NCBI RefSeq assembly: GCF_001269885.1
Contig: NZ_LHVH01000026.1
Coordinates: 94,210 to 158,209 of the forward strand
Direction: 5' to 3'
Length of the DNA: 64,000 nucleotides
DNA from: Pseudomonas kilonensis
GTDB lineage: Bacteria > Pseudomonadota > Gammaproteobacteria > Pseudomonadales > Pseudomonadaceae
The notes under the pieces were generated by a model that was given only the letters and a program-made list of their open reading frames with translations, ran no database searches and was not told the origin of the DNA. Shown piece by piece: positions 1 to 8,673 of this stretch (its first letter is position 1; each line of letters begins with the position of its first letter). The position numbers and the translations under genes are program-made.

Positions 1-1
1 C

Positions 2-295
2 AGCTCGGTGTTCATCTCCGGTACCAACCACGAGGAAGAACAGCCCTGCCACCTGAAGCTGACCGACCCGAGCATCCCGATCAGCAAGAACCTGCCACTG
101 TACGACGAACCGGCCCAGCGCTACTGCCCGGCCGGCGTGTACGAAGTGGTGACCAAGGAAGACGGTGAGAAGCGCTTCCAGATCAACGCCCAGAACTGCG
201 TGCACTGCAAGACCTGTGACATCAAGGACCCTTCGCAGAACATCACCTGGGTATCGCCGGAAGGCGCTGGCGGACCGACTTACCCGAACATGTAA
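2..295 (+). CDS. Electron transfer flavoprotein-ubiquinone oxidoreductase, C-terminal part
   Basis: This is the last 97 codons of ETF-QO, which passes electrons from acyl-CoA and amino-acid dehydrogenases via ETF to ubiquinone at the inner membrane. The frame is open from base 2, so the 5' end lies outside the window; the GTG at 8 is internal. The fragment carries the ferredoxin-like 4Fe-4S site: one cysteine in RYCPAGVYE and three in NCVHCKTCDIKDP, the usual ligand set. It ends in GGPTYPNM and TAA, as bacterial ETF-QO proteins do. A hairpin terminator follows at once, so this is the end of its transcription unit. Confidence 0.93.
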   Translation, partial: SSVFISGTNHEEEQPCHLKLTDPSIPISKNLPLYDEPAQRYCPAGVYEVVTKEDGEKRFQINAQNCVHCKTCDIKDPSQNITWVSPEGAGGPTYPNM

Positions 296-313
296 GCCGT
301 TGCGCTGAACATC

Positions 314-339
314 AAGGCTCCCGTAATGGGGGCCTTTTT
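314..339 (+). terminator. Rho-independent terminator of the ETF-QO gene
   Basis: A nine-base-pair stem (AAGGCTCCC with GGGGGCCTT, one G-T pair) closes a five-base loop and is followed by a T run, 18 bases after the stop codon. Confidence 0.85.
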
Positions 340-373
340 GTTGCCTCCGATTCAAGCAACACAACAGTCCAAA

Positions 374-463
374 TGTGGGAGCGGGCTTGCTCGCGAAAGC
401 GGTGTGTCAGTCGACAAAAATACCGGCAGATATGCCGCTTTCGCGAGCAAGCCCGCTCCCACA
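374..463. repeat. REPIN: inverted pair of REP palindromes
   Basis: Two REP arms in inverted orientation, TGTGGGAGCGGGCTTGCTCG at the left and its reverse complement at the right, extend to CCGCTTTCGCGAGC and enclose about 30 bases. It lies between the convergent ETF-QO and araC genes. Such elements are non-autonomous and thought to be mobilised by RAYT transposases; no RAYT gene is in the window. Confidence 0.88.
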
Positions 464-479
464 AGGGATTTTCAAAGAC

Positions 480-1385
480 TCAGGCAGCGCGCTCTTCCCC
501 GGGGTTGCGTTCAAAGTAGCGCTTGTACTCCCGACTGAACTGCGACGAGCTCTGATACCCCACCTGGTGCGCGACCTGGGCCACGCCCATGCCCTCGGTG
601 AGCAGCAGTCGCTGGGCCTTGAGCAGGCGCAAGCGCTTGAGGTACTGCACGGGCGACAGCAACGTGCTGCGCTTGAAATGCTCATGGAAGGTCGAGGCGC
701 TCATGTTCGCGCAACCGGCCAAGGTCTCGACGTTCAGCGGCTCAGTGAAGTGCGCATGCAAATGGCTCAGGGCCGCGGCAATCCGGGCGAATTGGCCTTG
801 CTGCTCCACCAGCGCCCGCAGCACATCGGCCTGGGGCCCGCGCAACGCGACGAACAGCAACTCCCGCAGCCGCGCCTGGCCCATGACCTGGCATTCCAGT
901 GGGTCGTGCAAGCAACGCAACAAGCGTTCGACGCACCCACGCATGGCGTCATCGAGCACGGCGCAGGTCATCGACTCCGGCGTCTGCGGCGCCAGGTTCC
1001 GTCCCGGCACCAGCCCCATGGCCAGTACCAACTCCCCCAGCATCGCCCGATCGATTGCAACGGAAACCCCAAGCAGCGGAGCATTGGGCATGGCGTAGGT
1101 TTCGCATTCGAATGGCACCGGCAAGGCCTGGATCAGATAATTCCCGGCGCCATATTCCAGCGTGCGAGGTCCCAGGTACGCCAATTTGCTGCCCTGGGCG
1201 ATGATCACCAGGCTCGGCTCGTAGAGCTGCGGGCCACGGGCGACGTCCTGGCTGGCCCGAAGCGCATGTACGCCAGGCAGTGGCGTCGGGACGAAGCCGT
1301 CGCGGGTCGCCAGGGGTTCTATCAATGAAACCAGCGTGGCGTTGGCATCGAGATGGCGGGTCAACAACATGGGCGAAAACTTCAC
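480..1385 (-). CDS. AraC-family transcriptional regulator
   Basis: The 301-residue protein has an N-terminal AraC_N-type sensor domain (about 25-175) and two C-terminal helix-turn-helix motifs (about 200-295, with MSASTFHEHFKR and the conserved VAHQVGYQSSSQFSREYKR). It is transcribed divergently from the zinc alcohol dehydrogenase at 1551. This resembles the YqhC-YqhD pair of enterobacteria, where an AraC regulator with the same domain layout responds to aldehydes, so control of the neighbour is a reasonable inference. The exact ligand is unknown. A second in-frame ATG five codons downstream (1370) is an alternative start. Confidence 0.85.
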   Translation of the reverse strand: MKFSPMLLTRHLDANATLVSLIEPLATRDGFVPTPLPGVHALRASQDVARGPQLYEPSLVIIAQGSKLAYLGPRTLEYGAGNYLIQALPVPFECETYAMPNAPLLGVSVAIDRAMLGELVLAMGLVPGRNLAPQTPESMTCAVLDDAMRGCVERLLRCLHDPLECQVMGQARLRELLFVALRGPQADVLRALVEQQGQFARIAAALSHLHAHFTEPLNVETLAGCANMSASTFHEHFKRSTLLSPVQYLKRLRLLKAQRLLLTEGMGVAQVAHQVGYQSSSQFSREYKRYFERNPGEERAA

Positions 1386-1550
1386 GAAAAATGGGATGAA
1401 ACCATCATCGCAGGTCTGGCGTCACATAGGATCAGATCCTGGCCAAGACCGGAGGATTAGGCATGACAGGCGGAGGAATCGCCATCGCCGCCGGCCGCCA
1501 GGACTCCCAGAATGGAACCCCTCACCGTTCACTGCTTAGCGAGGTCCATC

Positions 1551-2603
1551 ATGTACACAGCCATCGGATATGCCGCCCAGTCGGCCACCACTCCCCTCGC
1601 CCCCATGAAGTTCGAGCGTCGCAGCCCGCGAGCCGACGACGTGGCGATCGACATTCTCTACTGCGGCGTCTGCCACTCCGACATCCACCAGGCCCGCAAT
1701 GAATGGGGCATCGCCGTTTACCCGCTGATGCCCGGCCATGAAATCATCGGCAAAGTCACCGCCGTCGGCGCGAATGTCACCCGCTATAAAGCAGGCGATT
1801 TGGTCGGTGTCGGCTGCATGGTCGACTCTTGCCGCGAGTGCGAAGCTTGCCGCGCTGACCTGGAGCAATACTGCCTGGAAGGCATGACTCAGACCTACGC
1901 CAGCCCGGACCGCGTGAGTGGCGGCCACACCATGGGCGGTTACTCCAACAGCATCGTGGTCAGCGAGCACTTTGTGCTGCGCATTCCGGCAGCACTCGAC
2001 CCGGCCAGCGCCGCGCCACTTCTCTGCGCTGGCATCACCACCTACTCGCCCCTCAAGCACTATGGCGTGAAGGCTGGCGACAAGGTTGGCGTGCTGGGCA
2101 TGGGCGGCCTGGGCCACATGGGCATCAAGTTCGCCAAGGCCATGGGCGCAGAAGTCACGTTGTTCACCCGCTCGGCGAGCAAGGCCGAAGAAGCCCGTCG
2201 CCAGGGCGCGGACCATGTGATCGTGTCCACCGACGCCGAACAGATGGCCGCCGCAGCGGGACGATTCCACTTCCTGCTGGACACCATTCCGGTGCAGCAC
2301 GACCTCAATCCCTACCTCGACACGCTGCGTTTCGACGGCGTGCACATCATCGTGGGTCTGGTCGAGCCGATCGATCCGCCGGTACACGCGGCAAAACTGA
2401 TCATGGGTCGTCGTGTCCTCGCCGGCTCGCTGATCGGCGGTGTCGCAGAAACCCAAGAGGTGCTGGACTTCTGCGCCGAACACCACATCAGCTGCGACAT
2501 TGAAATGCTCGACATCCGCCAGATCAACGAGGCCTACAGCCGCATGATCGCCGGGGATGTGAAGTACCGCTTCGTCATCGACATGGCCACGCTCAAGGCC
2601 TGA
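1551..2603 (+). CDS. Zinc-dependent NAD(P) alcohol dehydrogenase, cinnamyl-alcohol/YahK type
   Basis: This 350-residue medium-chain dehydrogenase reduces aldehydes or oxidises alcohols with NAD(P)H. The catalytic zinc site is visible as Cys41 in CGVCHSD and His63-Glu64 in MPGHE. The structural zinc site is in DSCRECEACRADLEQYC, and the Rossmann loop is GVLGMGGLGHMG, followed by a TRS segment that suggests NADPH preference. The start at 1551 is chosen over an upstream ATG at 1512 because GAGG sits at 1541 and the family begins MYTAIGYAA. The gene is divergent from the AraC regulator. Aldehyde detoxification is inferred from family and context. Confidence 0.9.
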   Translation: MYTAIGYAAQSATTPLAPMKFERRSPRADDVAIDILYCGVCHSDIHQARNEWGIAVYPLMPGHEIIGKVTAVGANVTRYKAGDLVGVGCMVDSCRECEACRADLEQYCLEGMTQTYASPDRVSGGHTMGGYSNSIVVSEHFVLRIPAALDPASAAPLLCAGITTYSPLKHYGVKAGDKVGVLGMGGLGHMGIKFAKAMGAEVTLFTRSASKAEEARRQGADHVIVSTDAEQMAAAAGRFHFLLDTIPVQHDLNPYLDTLRFDGVHIIVGLVEPIDPPVHAAKLIMGRRVLAGSLIGGVAETQEVLDFCAEHHISCDIEMLDIRQINEAYSRMIAGDVKYRFVIDMATLKA

Positions 2604-2609
2604 CGTTCG

Positions 2610-3413
2610 TCAAACCTTGGCGCCCAGTTCCGCCGACAGCCGGGCAGTGACCCCTTTGACCAGGGGAATCAGCTCGGCCATTTTTTCCAGCGGCATGTAC
2701 GGCACGGTGCTGGCGATGCTGATACCGGCAACAATGCGCTTGCCGGCGTCACGGATCGGCGCCGCCACACAGCGAATCGACGGTTCGTTGTCTTCCAGGT
2801 CGAAGGCATAGCCTCCCGCCACATACTCCACCATCCGTTGCTGGAACTGTTCCCAGGATTGCTCCTGATGCTGGGGCCAGAACTGATTCTTCCCACCCGC
2901 TGGCAGGCTGATTTCATACAGCCGCTTCCATTGTTCCTGCGAGTCATCAAGCATCAGCGCCTTGCCGATCCCAGTGCGCGCCAACGGCATGCGATGGCCT
3001 ACGCGCGAGCGCATTTCCGGGCCGTTGCGCCCTGGATTCTTCAGCAGGTACAAGACTTCGTCACCTTCACGAATCGCCAAGTGCACGGTGTCCCCGGTGA
3101 GCGCCGACAGCTCGTCCAGGTAAGGCCCCGCCAGGCTCACCAGTGGCAACTCTTCCCGGGCCTGAAAGCCCAACTCAATCAATTTCGGCCCCAGCAGGTA
3201 GCCCACTTGCGGCACCACGCGCAGGTAACGTTCATCCACCAGGCAACTGGCCAGGCGATGGGTGGTGCTGCGGGTGGTGCCGATCAGCCGGGCGATTTCC
3301 TTCAAGTCACGGGCGCCGCTGGCGACCGCCTGGACCACACCCAAGCCACGCAACAATGTCTGCGTGCCTGTGGGCGCGGCGTCCTTGGTGATTTTTGGAT
3401 CGTCTTGCAGCAT
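2610..3413 (-). CDS. IclR-family regulator of the galactonate operon
   Basis: The 267-residue protein has an N-terminal winged helix (about 20-80, with IARLIGTTRSTTHRLASCL as recognition helix) and a C-terminal IclR effector domain (about 95-260, with RSRVGHRMPLARTGIGKA and the closing AGISIAST segment). It is the last gene of the dgoK-dgoA-dgoD-MFS-iclR series, 59 bases after the transporter gene. Position and family make it a candidate to bind the 15-bp palindrome TCCCATATATTGGGA upstream of dgoK and its near-copy at 15911. That binding is inference; the GntR protein at 16799 is the rival candidate. Confidence 0.87.
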   Translation of the reverse strand: MLQDDPKITKDAAPTGTQTLLRGLGVVQAVASGARDLKEIARLIGTTRSTTHRLASCLVDERYLRVVPQVGYLLGPKLIELGFQAREELPLVSLAGPYLDELSALTGDTVHLAIREGDEVLYLLKNPGRNGPEMRSRVGHRMPLARTGIGKALMLDDSQEQWKRLYEISLPAGGKNQFWPQHQEQSWEQFQQRMVEYVAGGYAFDLEDNEPSIRCVAAPIRDAGKRIVAGISIASTVPYMPLEKMAELIPLVKGVTARLSAELGAKV

Positions 3414-3472
3414 AGCCGGCCTTCAACAGTGAGCGGGGAACGGGCGGCATTATGGTCGCCCGCCCCGTCGGA

Positions 3473-4783
3473 CTACAACTCGATGCGCTCGACCTTCCCG
3501 ACCAGCAGGATGTAGGACAGCGCGCCAGCCAGTGCCAGGACAGAGATATAGGTGATGGCCGGGGCAAACGAATCGCCGCTGGCGAGGAAGCCAATCACGA
3601 TCGGCGTGGCGATGGCCGCCAGGTTGCCGATGAAGTTGAACACCCCTCCGGTCAACCCGAGCAGTCGCGCCGGCGCCAGTGTGGAGACCAGCGACCAGGT
3701 GATCGACGCCAGGCCATTGCCGAAGAACGCCAAGGCCAGGAAGGCGATCACCAGCGGCGTCGACTCGACGAAGTTGGCGCCGATGATCGAGGTCGAGATC
3801 AGCAACCCGCCAATGATCGGCAGCTTGCGCGCAAACCCCACGGTGGCGCCGCGGCGAATCAGCCAGTCGGAGAAGAACCCGGAGCACAGCACGCCGACAA
3901 ACGCCGCGAGAAATGGCAGGGACGCCAGTAGGCCAGACTTGATGAAGTCCATGCCGCGATATTTCACCAGGTAGGTCGGGAACCACGTCAGGAAAAACCA
4001 CAACGTGGAGTTGAGGCAGAACTGCCCCAGGTAAATGCCCCACAACTTGCGTTGCGTCAGGACGATGCCCAGGTCGGTCCAGCTGAATTTCGCCTTGCCC
4101 TTGGCGGTATCGGCCTGGATATCCACCAGCCCACCGCCTTCGCGGATCAGTTCGATTTCAGCGGCGTTGGCGCCTTTGAAATCCCGTGGCTCGCGATACA
4201 CCGCGTACCAGATCGCCGCCCAGAGAATGCCCACCGCGCCCGTGGCGACGAACACCATGTGCCAACCGAAGGCGTGTTGCAGCCAGGCCAATACCGGGGT
4301 CAGGAAGGCCAGCCCGACAAATTGTCCGGAGGTATAGAAACCGATGGCCGTGGCCCGCTCGCGCTCAGGAAACCAGGTGGTGACCACGCGGCTGTTGATC
4401 GGATAAGCCGGCGCTTCCAGGGCACCGACCGCCATGCGCAGCACGAACAGCGCGATGAAACTGGCGGCAAAACCCAGCATTACCGTGGCCACCGACCACA
4501 ACAGCAACGCCACGCTATACAGAATGCGCGGCGGCACCCGGTCCACCAGCCAGCCACCGGGGATCTGCATGGCGGCGTAGGTCCAGCCGAACGCCGAGAA
4601 AATCAGCCCGACATGGATCGGATCGATGCCCAGGTCGCTGGTCAATGCGGGGGCGGCGATCGAGAGGTTGCTGCGGTCCAGGTAATTGATCACCACGGTG
4701 ATGAACAGCAGGACCATGATGAAAAAACGCTTGCGGCTGGGCGTCACCAACGACGCCTGCGCGCTCAGGGTGTGCGCTTGCAT
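3473..4783 (-). CDS. MFS transporter, anion:cation symporter family, probable D-galactonate carrier
   Basis: The 436-residue protein has about twelve membrane segments. It begins with the ACS-family pattern RFFIMVLLFITVVINYLDRS and has a signature loop FGWTYAAMQIPGGWLVDR, as in DgoT, GarP and ExuT, which import sugar acids with protons. Lying downstream of dgoD and upstream of the IclR regulator, it most likely takes up D-galactonate or a related hexonate. Exact substrate cannot be read from sequence. It is separated from dgoD by 245 bases holding an extended REP palindrome, so its expression may differ from that of the enzymes. Confidence 0.87.
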   Translation of the reverse strand: MQAHTLSAQASLVTPSRKRFFIMVLLFITVVINYLDRSNLSIAAPALTSDLGIDPIHVGLIFSAFGWTYAAMQIPGGWLVDRVPPRILYSVALLLWSVATVMLGFAASFIALFVLRMAVGALEAPAYPINSRVVTTWFPERERATAIGFYTSGQFVGLAFLTPVLAWLQHAFGWHMVFVATGAVGILWAAIWYAVYREPRDFKGANAAEIELIREGGGLVDIQADTAKGKAKFSWTDLGIVLTQRKLWGIYLGQFCLNSTLWFFLTWFPTYLVKYRGMDFIKSGLLASLPFLAAFVGVLCSGFFSDWLIRRGATVGFARKLPIIGGLLISTSIIGANFVESTPLVIAFLALAFFGNGLASITWSLVSTLAPARLLGLTGGVFNFIGNLAAIATPIVIGFLASGDSFAPAITYISVLALAGALSYILLVGKVERIEL

Positions 4784-4835
4784 GTGAGGTGCCTCTTTTT
4801 ATGTTTGTCGAATACGGCAAGGATTGAGCAAGACC

Positions 4836-4993
4836 CTGTGGGAGCAAGACCTGTGGGAGCAAGGGGTTCTGTGGGAGCAAGGCTTGCCCGCGATGCAGAC
4901 GATGCGTTTTCCAGTCAAACCGCGTCATCGTTCATCGCGGGCAAGCCTTGCTCCCACAGAACCCCTTACTCCCACAGGGCCTTGCTCCCACAA
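4836..4993. repeat. Extended REPIN inside the dgo operon
   Basis: A GGCTTGCCCGCGATG-type REP arm at about 4870-4896 and its inverse at 4933-4959 are flanked by further copies of the outer CTGTGGGAGCAAG piece on both sides, so the palindrome is extended outward. It occupies most of the gap between dgoD and the MFS gene. Confidence 0.85.
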
Positions 4994-5028
4994 GATTCTT
5001 TTGCTCCTGCGCAGTGATCAGCCGCAAA

Positions 5029-6177
5029 TCACCACTCGGCAAAACTGCCATCGGCATGCCGCCAGATCGGGTTGCGCCAGCGGTGGCCGATGGCCGCGCG
5101 TTCGATGACGTATTCCTCGTTGATCTCAATGCCCAGGCCCGGGCCATTGGGGATTTTCACGAAGCCCTTGTCATAGTCGAACACCTGCGGATCCTTGATG
5201 TAATCCAGCAGGTCGTTGCTCTCGTTGTAGTGGATGCCCAGGCTCTGTTCCTGGATGAAGGCGTTGTAGCAGACCGCGTCCAGTTGCAGGCACGCCGCCA
5301 GGGCGATCGGGCCCAACGGGCAGTGCAATGCCAGCGCCACGTCATAGGCCTCGGCCATGTTGGCGATCTTGCGGGTCTCGGTGATGCCGCCGGCGTGGGA
5401 TGCATCCGGCTGGATGATGTCCACGTAGCCTTCGCTGAGTACACGTTTGAAGTCCCAGCGCGAGAACAAGCGCTCGCCCAGGGCGATCGGGGTGCTGGTC
5501 AGCGGCGCCAATTCCTTGAGGGCTTCGTAGTTTTCGCTGAGCACCGGCTCCTCGATGAACATCAGCTTGTAGGGGTCGAGTTCCTTCATCAACACCTTGG
5601 CCATCGGCTTGTGCACGCGGCCGTGGAAGTCCACGCCAATGCCGACGTTCGGTCCTACCGCATCGCGCACCGCCGCGACATTGGCCAGGGCCAGGTCGAC
5701 TTTTTCAAAGGTGTCGAGAAACTGCAGCTCTTCGGTGCCGTTCATCTTCACAGCGGTGAAGCCCCGTGCCACGGCTTCTTTCGCCGCGCGAGCGGTGTCC
5801 GCCGGCCGGTCGCCGCCGATCCACGAATACACACGGATCTTGTCGCGCACCTGGCCGCCCAGCAGGTCGCTGACCGACACGCCCAGGGCCTTGCCCTTGA
5901 TGTCCCACAACGCTTGGTCGATGCCGGCCAGGGCGCTCATGTGAATGGCCCCGCCGCGGTAGAAGCCGCCGCGATAGAGCACGGTCCAGATGTCTTCGAT
6001 GTTGCGTGGGTCTTTGCCGATCAGGTAGTCGGACAATTCCTCGACAGCTGCCGCCACCGTGTGGGCACGGCCTTCGACCACGGGCTCGCCCCAACCGGTC
6101 ACGCCCTCGTCGGTTTCGACCTTGAGGAAGCACCAGCGCGGCGGAACGATAAACGTGGTCAGCTTGGTGATTTTCAT
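5029..6177 (-). CDS. dgoD: D-galactonate dehydratase
   Basis: DgoD removes water from D-galactonate to give 2-keto-3-deoxy-D-galactonate. The 382 residues match the E. coli enzyme in length and closely in sequence: MKITKLTTF start, GWGEPVVEGRA, YRGGFYRGGAIHMSA, SWIGGDRPAD, GVDFHGRVHKPM, FIEEPVL, PDASHAGGITE and HCPLGPIALAAC, ending in WRHADGSFAEW. These include the enolase-superfamily metal ligands (D in VDFHGR, E in IEEPV, E of the following GERLFSR segment) and the catalytic His pairs of the mannonate/galactonate dehydratase group. It lies 49 bases downstream of dgoA. Confidence 0.95.
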   Translation of the reverse strand: MKITKLTTFIVPPRWCFLKVETDEGVTGWGEPVVEGRAHTVAAAVEELSDYLIGKDPRNIEDIWTVLYRGGFYRGGAIHMSALAGIDQALWDIKGKALGVSVSDLLGGQVRDKIRVYSWIGGDRPADTARAAKEAVARGFTAVKMNGTEELQFLDTFEKVDLALANVAAVRDAVGPNVGIGVDFHGRVHKPMAKVLMKELDPYKLMFIEEPVLSENYEALKELAPLTSTPIALGERLFSRWDFKRVLSEGYVDIIQPDASHAGGITETRKIANMAEAYDVALALHCPLGPIALAACLQLDAVCYNAFIQEQSLGIHYNESNDLLDYIKDPQVFDYDKGFVKIPNGPGLGIEINEEYVIERAAIGHRWRNPIWRHADGSFAEW

Positions 6178-6226
6178 CTTGTTGTCTCTCTTGTCAGATG
6201 CAGCGCACGGGGCGCTGGAAAAGTCT

Positions 6227-6847
6227 TCAGTTCAAGGCGTTCCATGCGGCCACGTAGGCCTTGGCGCGCACCGCCACTTCATCCGCTGTCAGGCCCGGCT
6301 TGAACAGCCCGGAACCGAGGCCGAAACCCTTGACGCCGGCTTCGAGGAACACCGCCATGTTGTCCGGGGTAATCCCGCCCACCGGCACCAGCACGGTCCC
6401 GGCCGGCAGTACCGCAAGCCAGGCCTTGACCACCGCCGGGCCCATTTGCTCGGCGGGGAACATCTTCAGTACATGGGCGCCTTCGTCCAGCGCGGCAAAG
6501 GCTTCGGTGGGCGTGGCGACGCCTGGCGACAGGTACAAGCCCGCCGCTTTCGCCGCGCGCAGCACCTTCGGATCGCTGTGGGGCATGACGATCACTTGGC
6601 CGCCAGCGGCTTTCACCTGCTCGACCTGTTCCGGCGTGAGCACGGTACCGGCACCGATCAGGCAATCGGCGGGCAAGGTACTGCGCAGGATGCGGATGCT
6701 TTCGTACGGCTCGGGGGAATTGAGCGGTACTTCGATGACGCGAAATCCGGCGCTGTACAGGACTTCGCCGATGGCTGCTGCCTCTTCGGGACGCAGACCA
6801 CGCAGGATCGCGATCAGCCCGTTGTGCGCCAGTGCTTGTGTGAGCAT
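6227..6847 (-). CDS. dgoA: 2-dehydro-3-deoxy-6-phosphogalactonate aldolase
   Basis: This class I aldolase of 206 residues splits 2-keto-3-deoxy-6-phosphogalactonate into pyruvate and glyceraldehyde 3-phosphate, the last step of the De Ley-Doudoroff pathway. It has the KDPG/KDPGal aldolase layout: GLIAILRGL, EVPLNSPEP, GAGTVLT, the MPHSDPKV segment, and VLKMFPAE, which holds the Schiff-base lysine. The LNSPEP sequence, which replaces the LRTP of KDPG aldolase, and the partners dgoK and dgoD favour the galactose version over Eda. The gap to dgoK is 19 bases. Confidence 0.93.
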   Translation of the reverse strand: MLTQALAHNGLIAILRGLRPEEAAAIGEVLYSAGFRVIEVPLNSPEPYESIRILRSTLPADCLIGAGTVLTPEQVEQVKAAGGQVIVMPHSDPKVLRAAKAAGLYLSPGVATPTEAFAALDEGAHVLKMFPAEQMGPAVVKAWLAVLPAGTVLVPVGGITPDNMAVFLEAGVKGFGLGSGLFKPGLTADEVAVRAKAYVAAWNALN

Positions 6848-6866
6848 GTCAGACCTCCAGTCAGGT

Positions 6867-7847
6867 TCAGGGGGCGGTGGAATCGAGCAACCCGGCCGCT
6901 ACGGCCAGTTGCCACAAACCGCGTTCGGTGGCCTGTTCGGCCAGGACCACCCGGGAGAAGCCGCAGGCGTCGAGGGCCCGTTGATAACGGACACAGAGTT
7001 GGGAGTTGCCGATCAGCACCACCGTCGGCAGATGGAGGCTGTCGCGTCGCCGACGCTGCACCTCGGCCAGCGCCGTCAGCTCATGGCCGATCAGCAGGCC
7101 CGAGAGGTAATCGGCCTGGGCGCTGGCCTCCAGTTCACCGGTCAAGCCCAGGCTGCGAGCGCTGAACACCGTGGACAACGGACCGATCTGGCCGTCCACC
7201 GACAACGCCACCTGTACGCCACGATCAAAGGCCACGCCATCGAAGGTCGTACTCCGTTGCTGGGTGCGACCGAGAATGCTGTGGTCACTGAGCACGGCGA
7301 AGATCTCGCCGGTCATGAAGGTGTCGAAATGCACGATGCAGCCATCGGCCACTTCCACCCATTTCGAATGACTGCCGGGCAAGCCGATCAGCACCGCTTC
7401 GTCCGGTAGGCTGTGCAAGGCGCCGAGCACCTGGGTTTCTTCACCGCGCATGACATTGGGCAAGCGTGAACGCTGAATCACGCCGGGCACGATGTGCACA
7501 TCGACACCGCGAAGGCTGCGAACGGTTCGTAGGGAATGTCCGAGATTGGCGACGTTGGCGGGTGTGTCGCAGTAAGGCGCTTCACGCCAGCCCTGAGCAC
7601 TGCCGACCATGCCACAGGCGATCACAGGCAAGCCTGGCTGAGCATCGAGCCAGTCGCCGCAGGCCTCGTCGAAGGCCAGTTCGAAACCGTCGATGCACAC
7701 CCGGCCGGCCACGGTTCGCGGCCCGGAAGGCAACTGCATGATCCCCGATGACAGCGAACGCTGCTCGAGCACCTCGCCATCGGCTGCGAGTTTGTAAGCC
7801 CGTAATGAGGTGGTCCCCCAATCGAGCGCGATCAATTGCGCCTGCAT
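6867..7847 (-). CDS. dgoK: 2-dehydro-3-deoxygalactonokinase
   Basis: DgoK phosphorylates 2-keto-3-deoxygalactonate with ATP, making the aldolase substrate. The 326-residue protein begins MQAQLIALDWGTTSLRAY, the phosphate-1 motif of the hexokinase/actin fold, and keeps GMVGSAQGWREAPY and GLPGSHSKWV of the DgoK family. The ATG at 7847 is preferred to a GTG three codons upstream because AGGTGAAG lies directly before it. It is the first gene of the operon, with a leader of about 35 bases from the predicted promoter at 7888-7917. Confidence 0.92.
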   Translation of the reverse strand: MQAQLIALDWGTTSLRAYKLAADGEVLEQRSLSSGIMQLPSGPRTVAGRVCIDGFELAFDEACGDWLDAQPGLPVIACGMVGSAQGWREAPYCDTPANVANLGHSLRTVRSLRGVDVHIVPGVIQRSRLPNVMRGEETQVLGALHSLPDEAVLIGLPGSHSKWVEVADGCIVHFDTFMTGEIFAVLSDHSILGRTQQRSTTFDGVAFDRGVQVALSVDGQIGPLSTVFSARSLGLTGELEASAQADYLSGLLIGHELTALAEVQRRRRDSLHLPTVVLIGNSQLCVRYQRALDACGFSRVVLAEQATERGLWQLAVAAGLLDSTAP

Positions 7848-7887
7848 CCGCTTCACCTGTTCTGTTTTTTGGCAGTGAGTGGAACGG

Positions 7888-7946
7888 ACTATAAACCTGG
7901 GCGCGACAAAATCTCAATATATAAATATCACTCCCATATATTGGGA
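7888..7946 (-). promoter_or_regulatory. dgoK promoter with 15-bp palindromic operator
   Basis: Read on the minus strand, the palindrome TCCCAATATATGGGA (7946-7932) is followed after 14 bases by -35 TTGAGA (7917-7912), an 18-base spacer and -10 TATAGT (7893-7888). Every element and spacing recurs upstream of the sugar dehydrogenase gene at 15867-15925. The operator lies upstream of -35, a position more typical of activation than of simple steric repression. Confidence 0.8.
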
Positions 7947-8035
7947 CTTCATAGGTCAACCACAAAGCCAATCGCCATCCGTCCAAGACCCTGCTACGTT
8001 TCTGAGCGGACGCCAAACAACTCAGGGAAAAAGTG

Positions 8036-8668
8036 ATGGGACAACAGCTGAAAATCCTCGGCCGCACTTCCTCGATCAATGTCAGGAAAGTGTTGTGGAC
8101 CTGCCAGGAACTGGAAATCGCCTACGAGCGCGAAGACTGGGGCATTGGTTTTTCTTCGACCCAAGACCCGGATTTCCTGGCCTTGAATCCCAATGCCCAG
8201 GTGCCGGTGATCATTGATGAGAACGGTGTGCTCTGGGAGTCGAACACCATTTGCCGCTATCTGGTGGGCAAGCATGGGCGCAACGATCTGCTGCCTGTCG
8301 AGCCTGCCGCCCGGGCGCGCATTGAACAGTGGATGGACTGGCAAGCCACAGAGCTCAACCCGTCATGGGGCTACGCATTCCACGCCCTGGTACGCAAGAA
8401 TCCGGACTTCCAGGACCCACAGCGCATCGCCGCCGGCGTCAAAGGCTGGAACGAGAAGATGGGGTTGCTGGAGCAGCAGTTGAACCGCACCGGCGCCTAC
8501 GTGGCCGGTACGGCGTTTTCCCTTGCGGATGTGCTTATCGGCCTGTCGGTGCACCGCTGGCGCCAGGCGCCCATGGAGCGTCCCGACTATCCGGCCGTGG
8601 CAGCCTACTGCAAACGCCTCGAACAGCGACCGGGGTTTGCCGAGTACGCATCCGCCGCGCACTCATGA
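8036..8668 (+). CDS. Glutathione S-transferase family protein
   Basis: The 210-residue protein has the thioredoxin-like N-terminal domain (LKILGRTSSINVRKVLWTC, with NAQVPVIIDENG and the glutathione-binding ESNTICRYL) and an all-helical C-terminal domain with FSLADVLIG. A serine or asparagine near residue 12 rather than a tyrosine is the likely thiol-activating residue. It is divergent from dgoK. The ATG at 8036 directly follows a GTG (8033); AGGGAAAA lies upstream. No substrate can be assigned; a second GST of the same group is at 53388. Confidence 0.87.
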   Translation: MGQQLKILGRTSSINVRKVLWTCQELEIAYEREDWGIGFSSTQDPDFLALNPNAQVPVIIDENGVLWESNTICRYLVGKHGRNDLLPVEPAARARIEQWMDWQATELNPSWGYAFHALVRKNPDFQDPQRIAAGVKGWNEKMGLLEQQLNRTGAYVAGTAFSLADVLIGLSVHRWRQAPMERPDYPAVAAYCKRLEQRPGFAEYASAAHS

Positions 8669-8673
8669 AGTGC

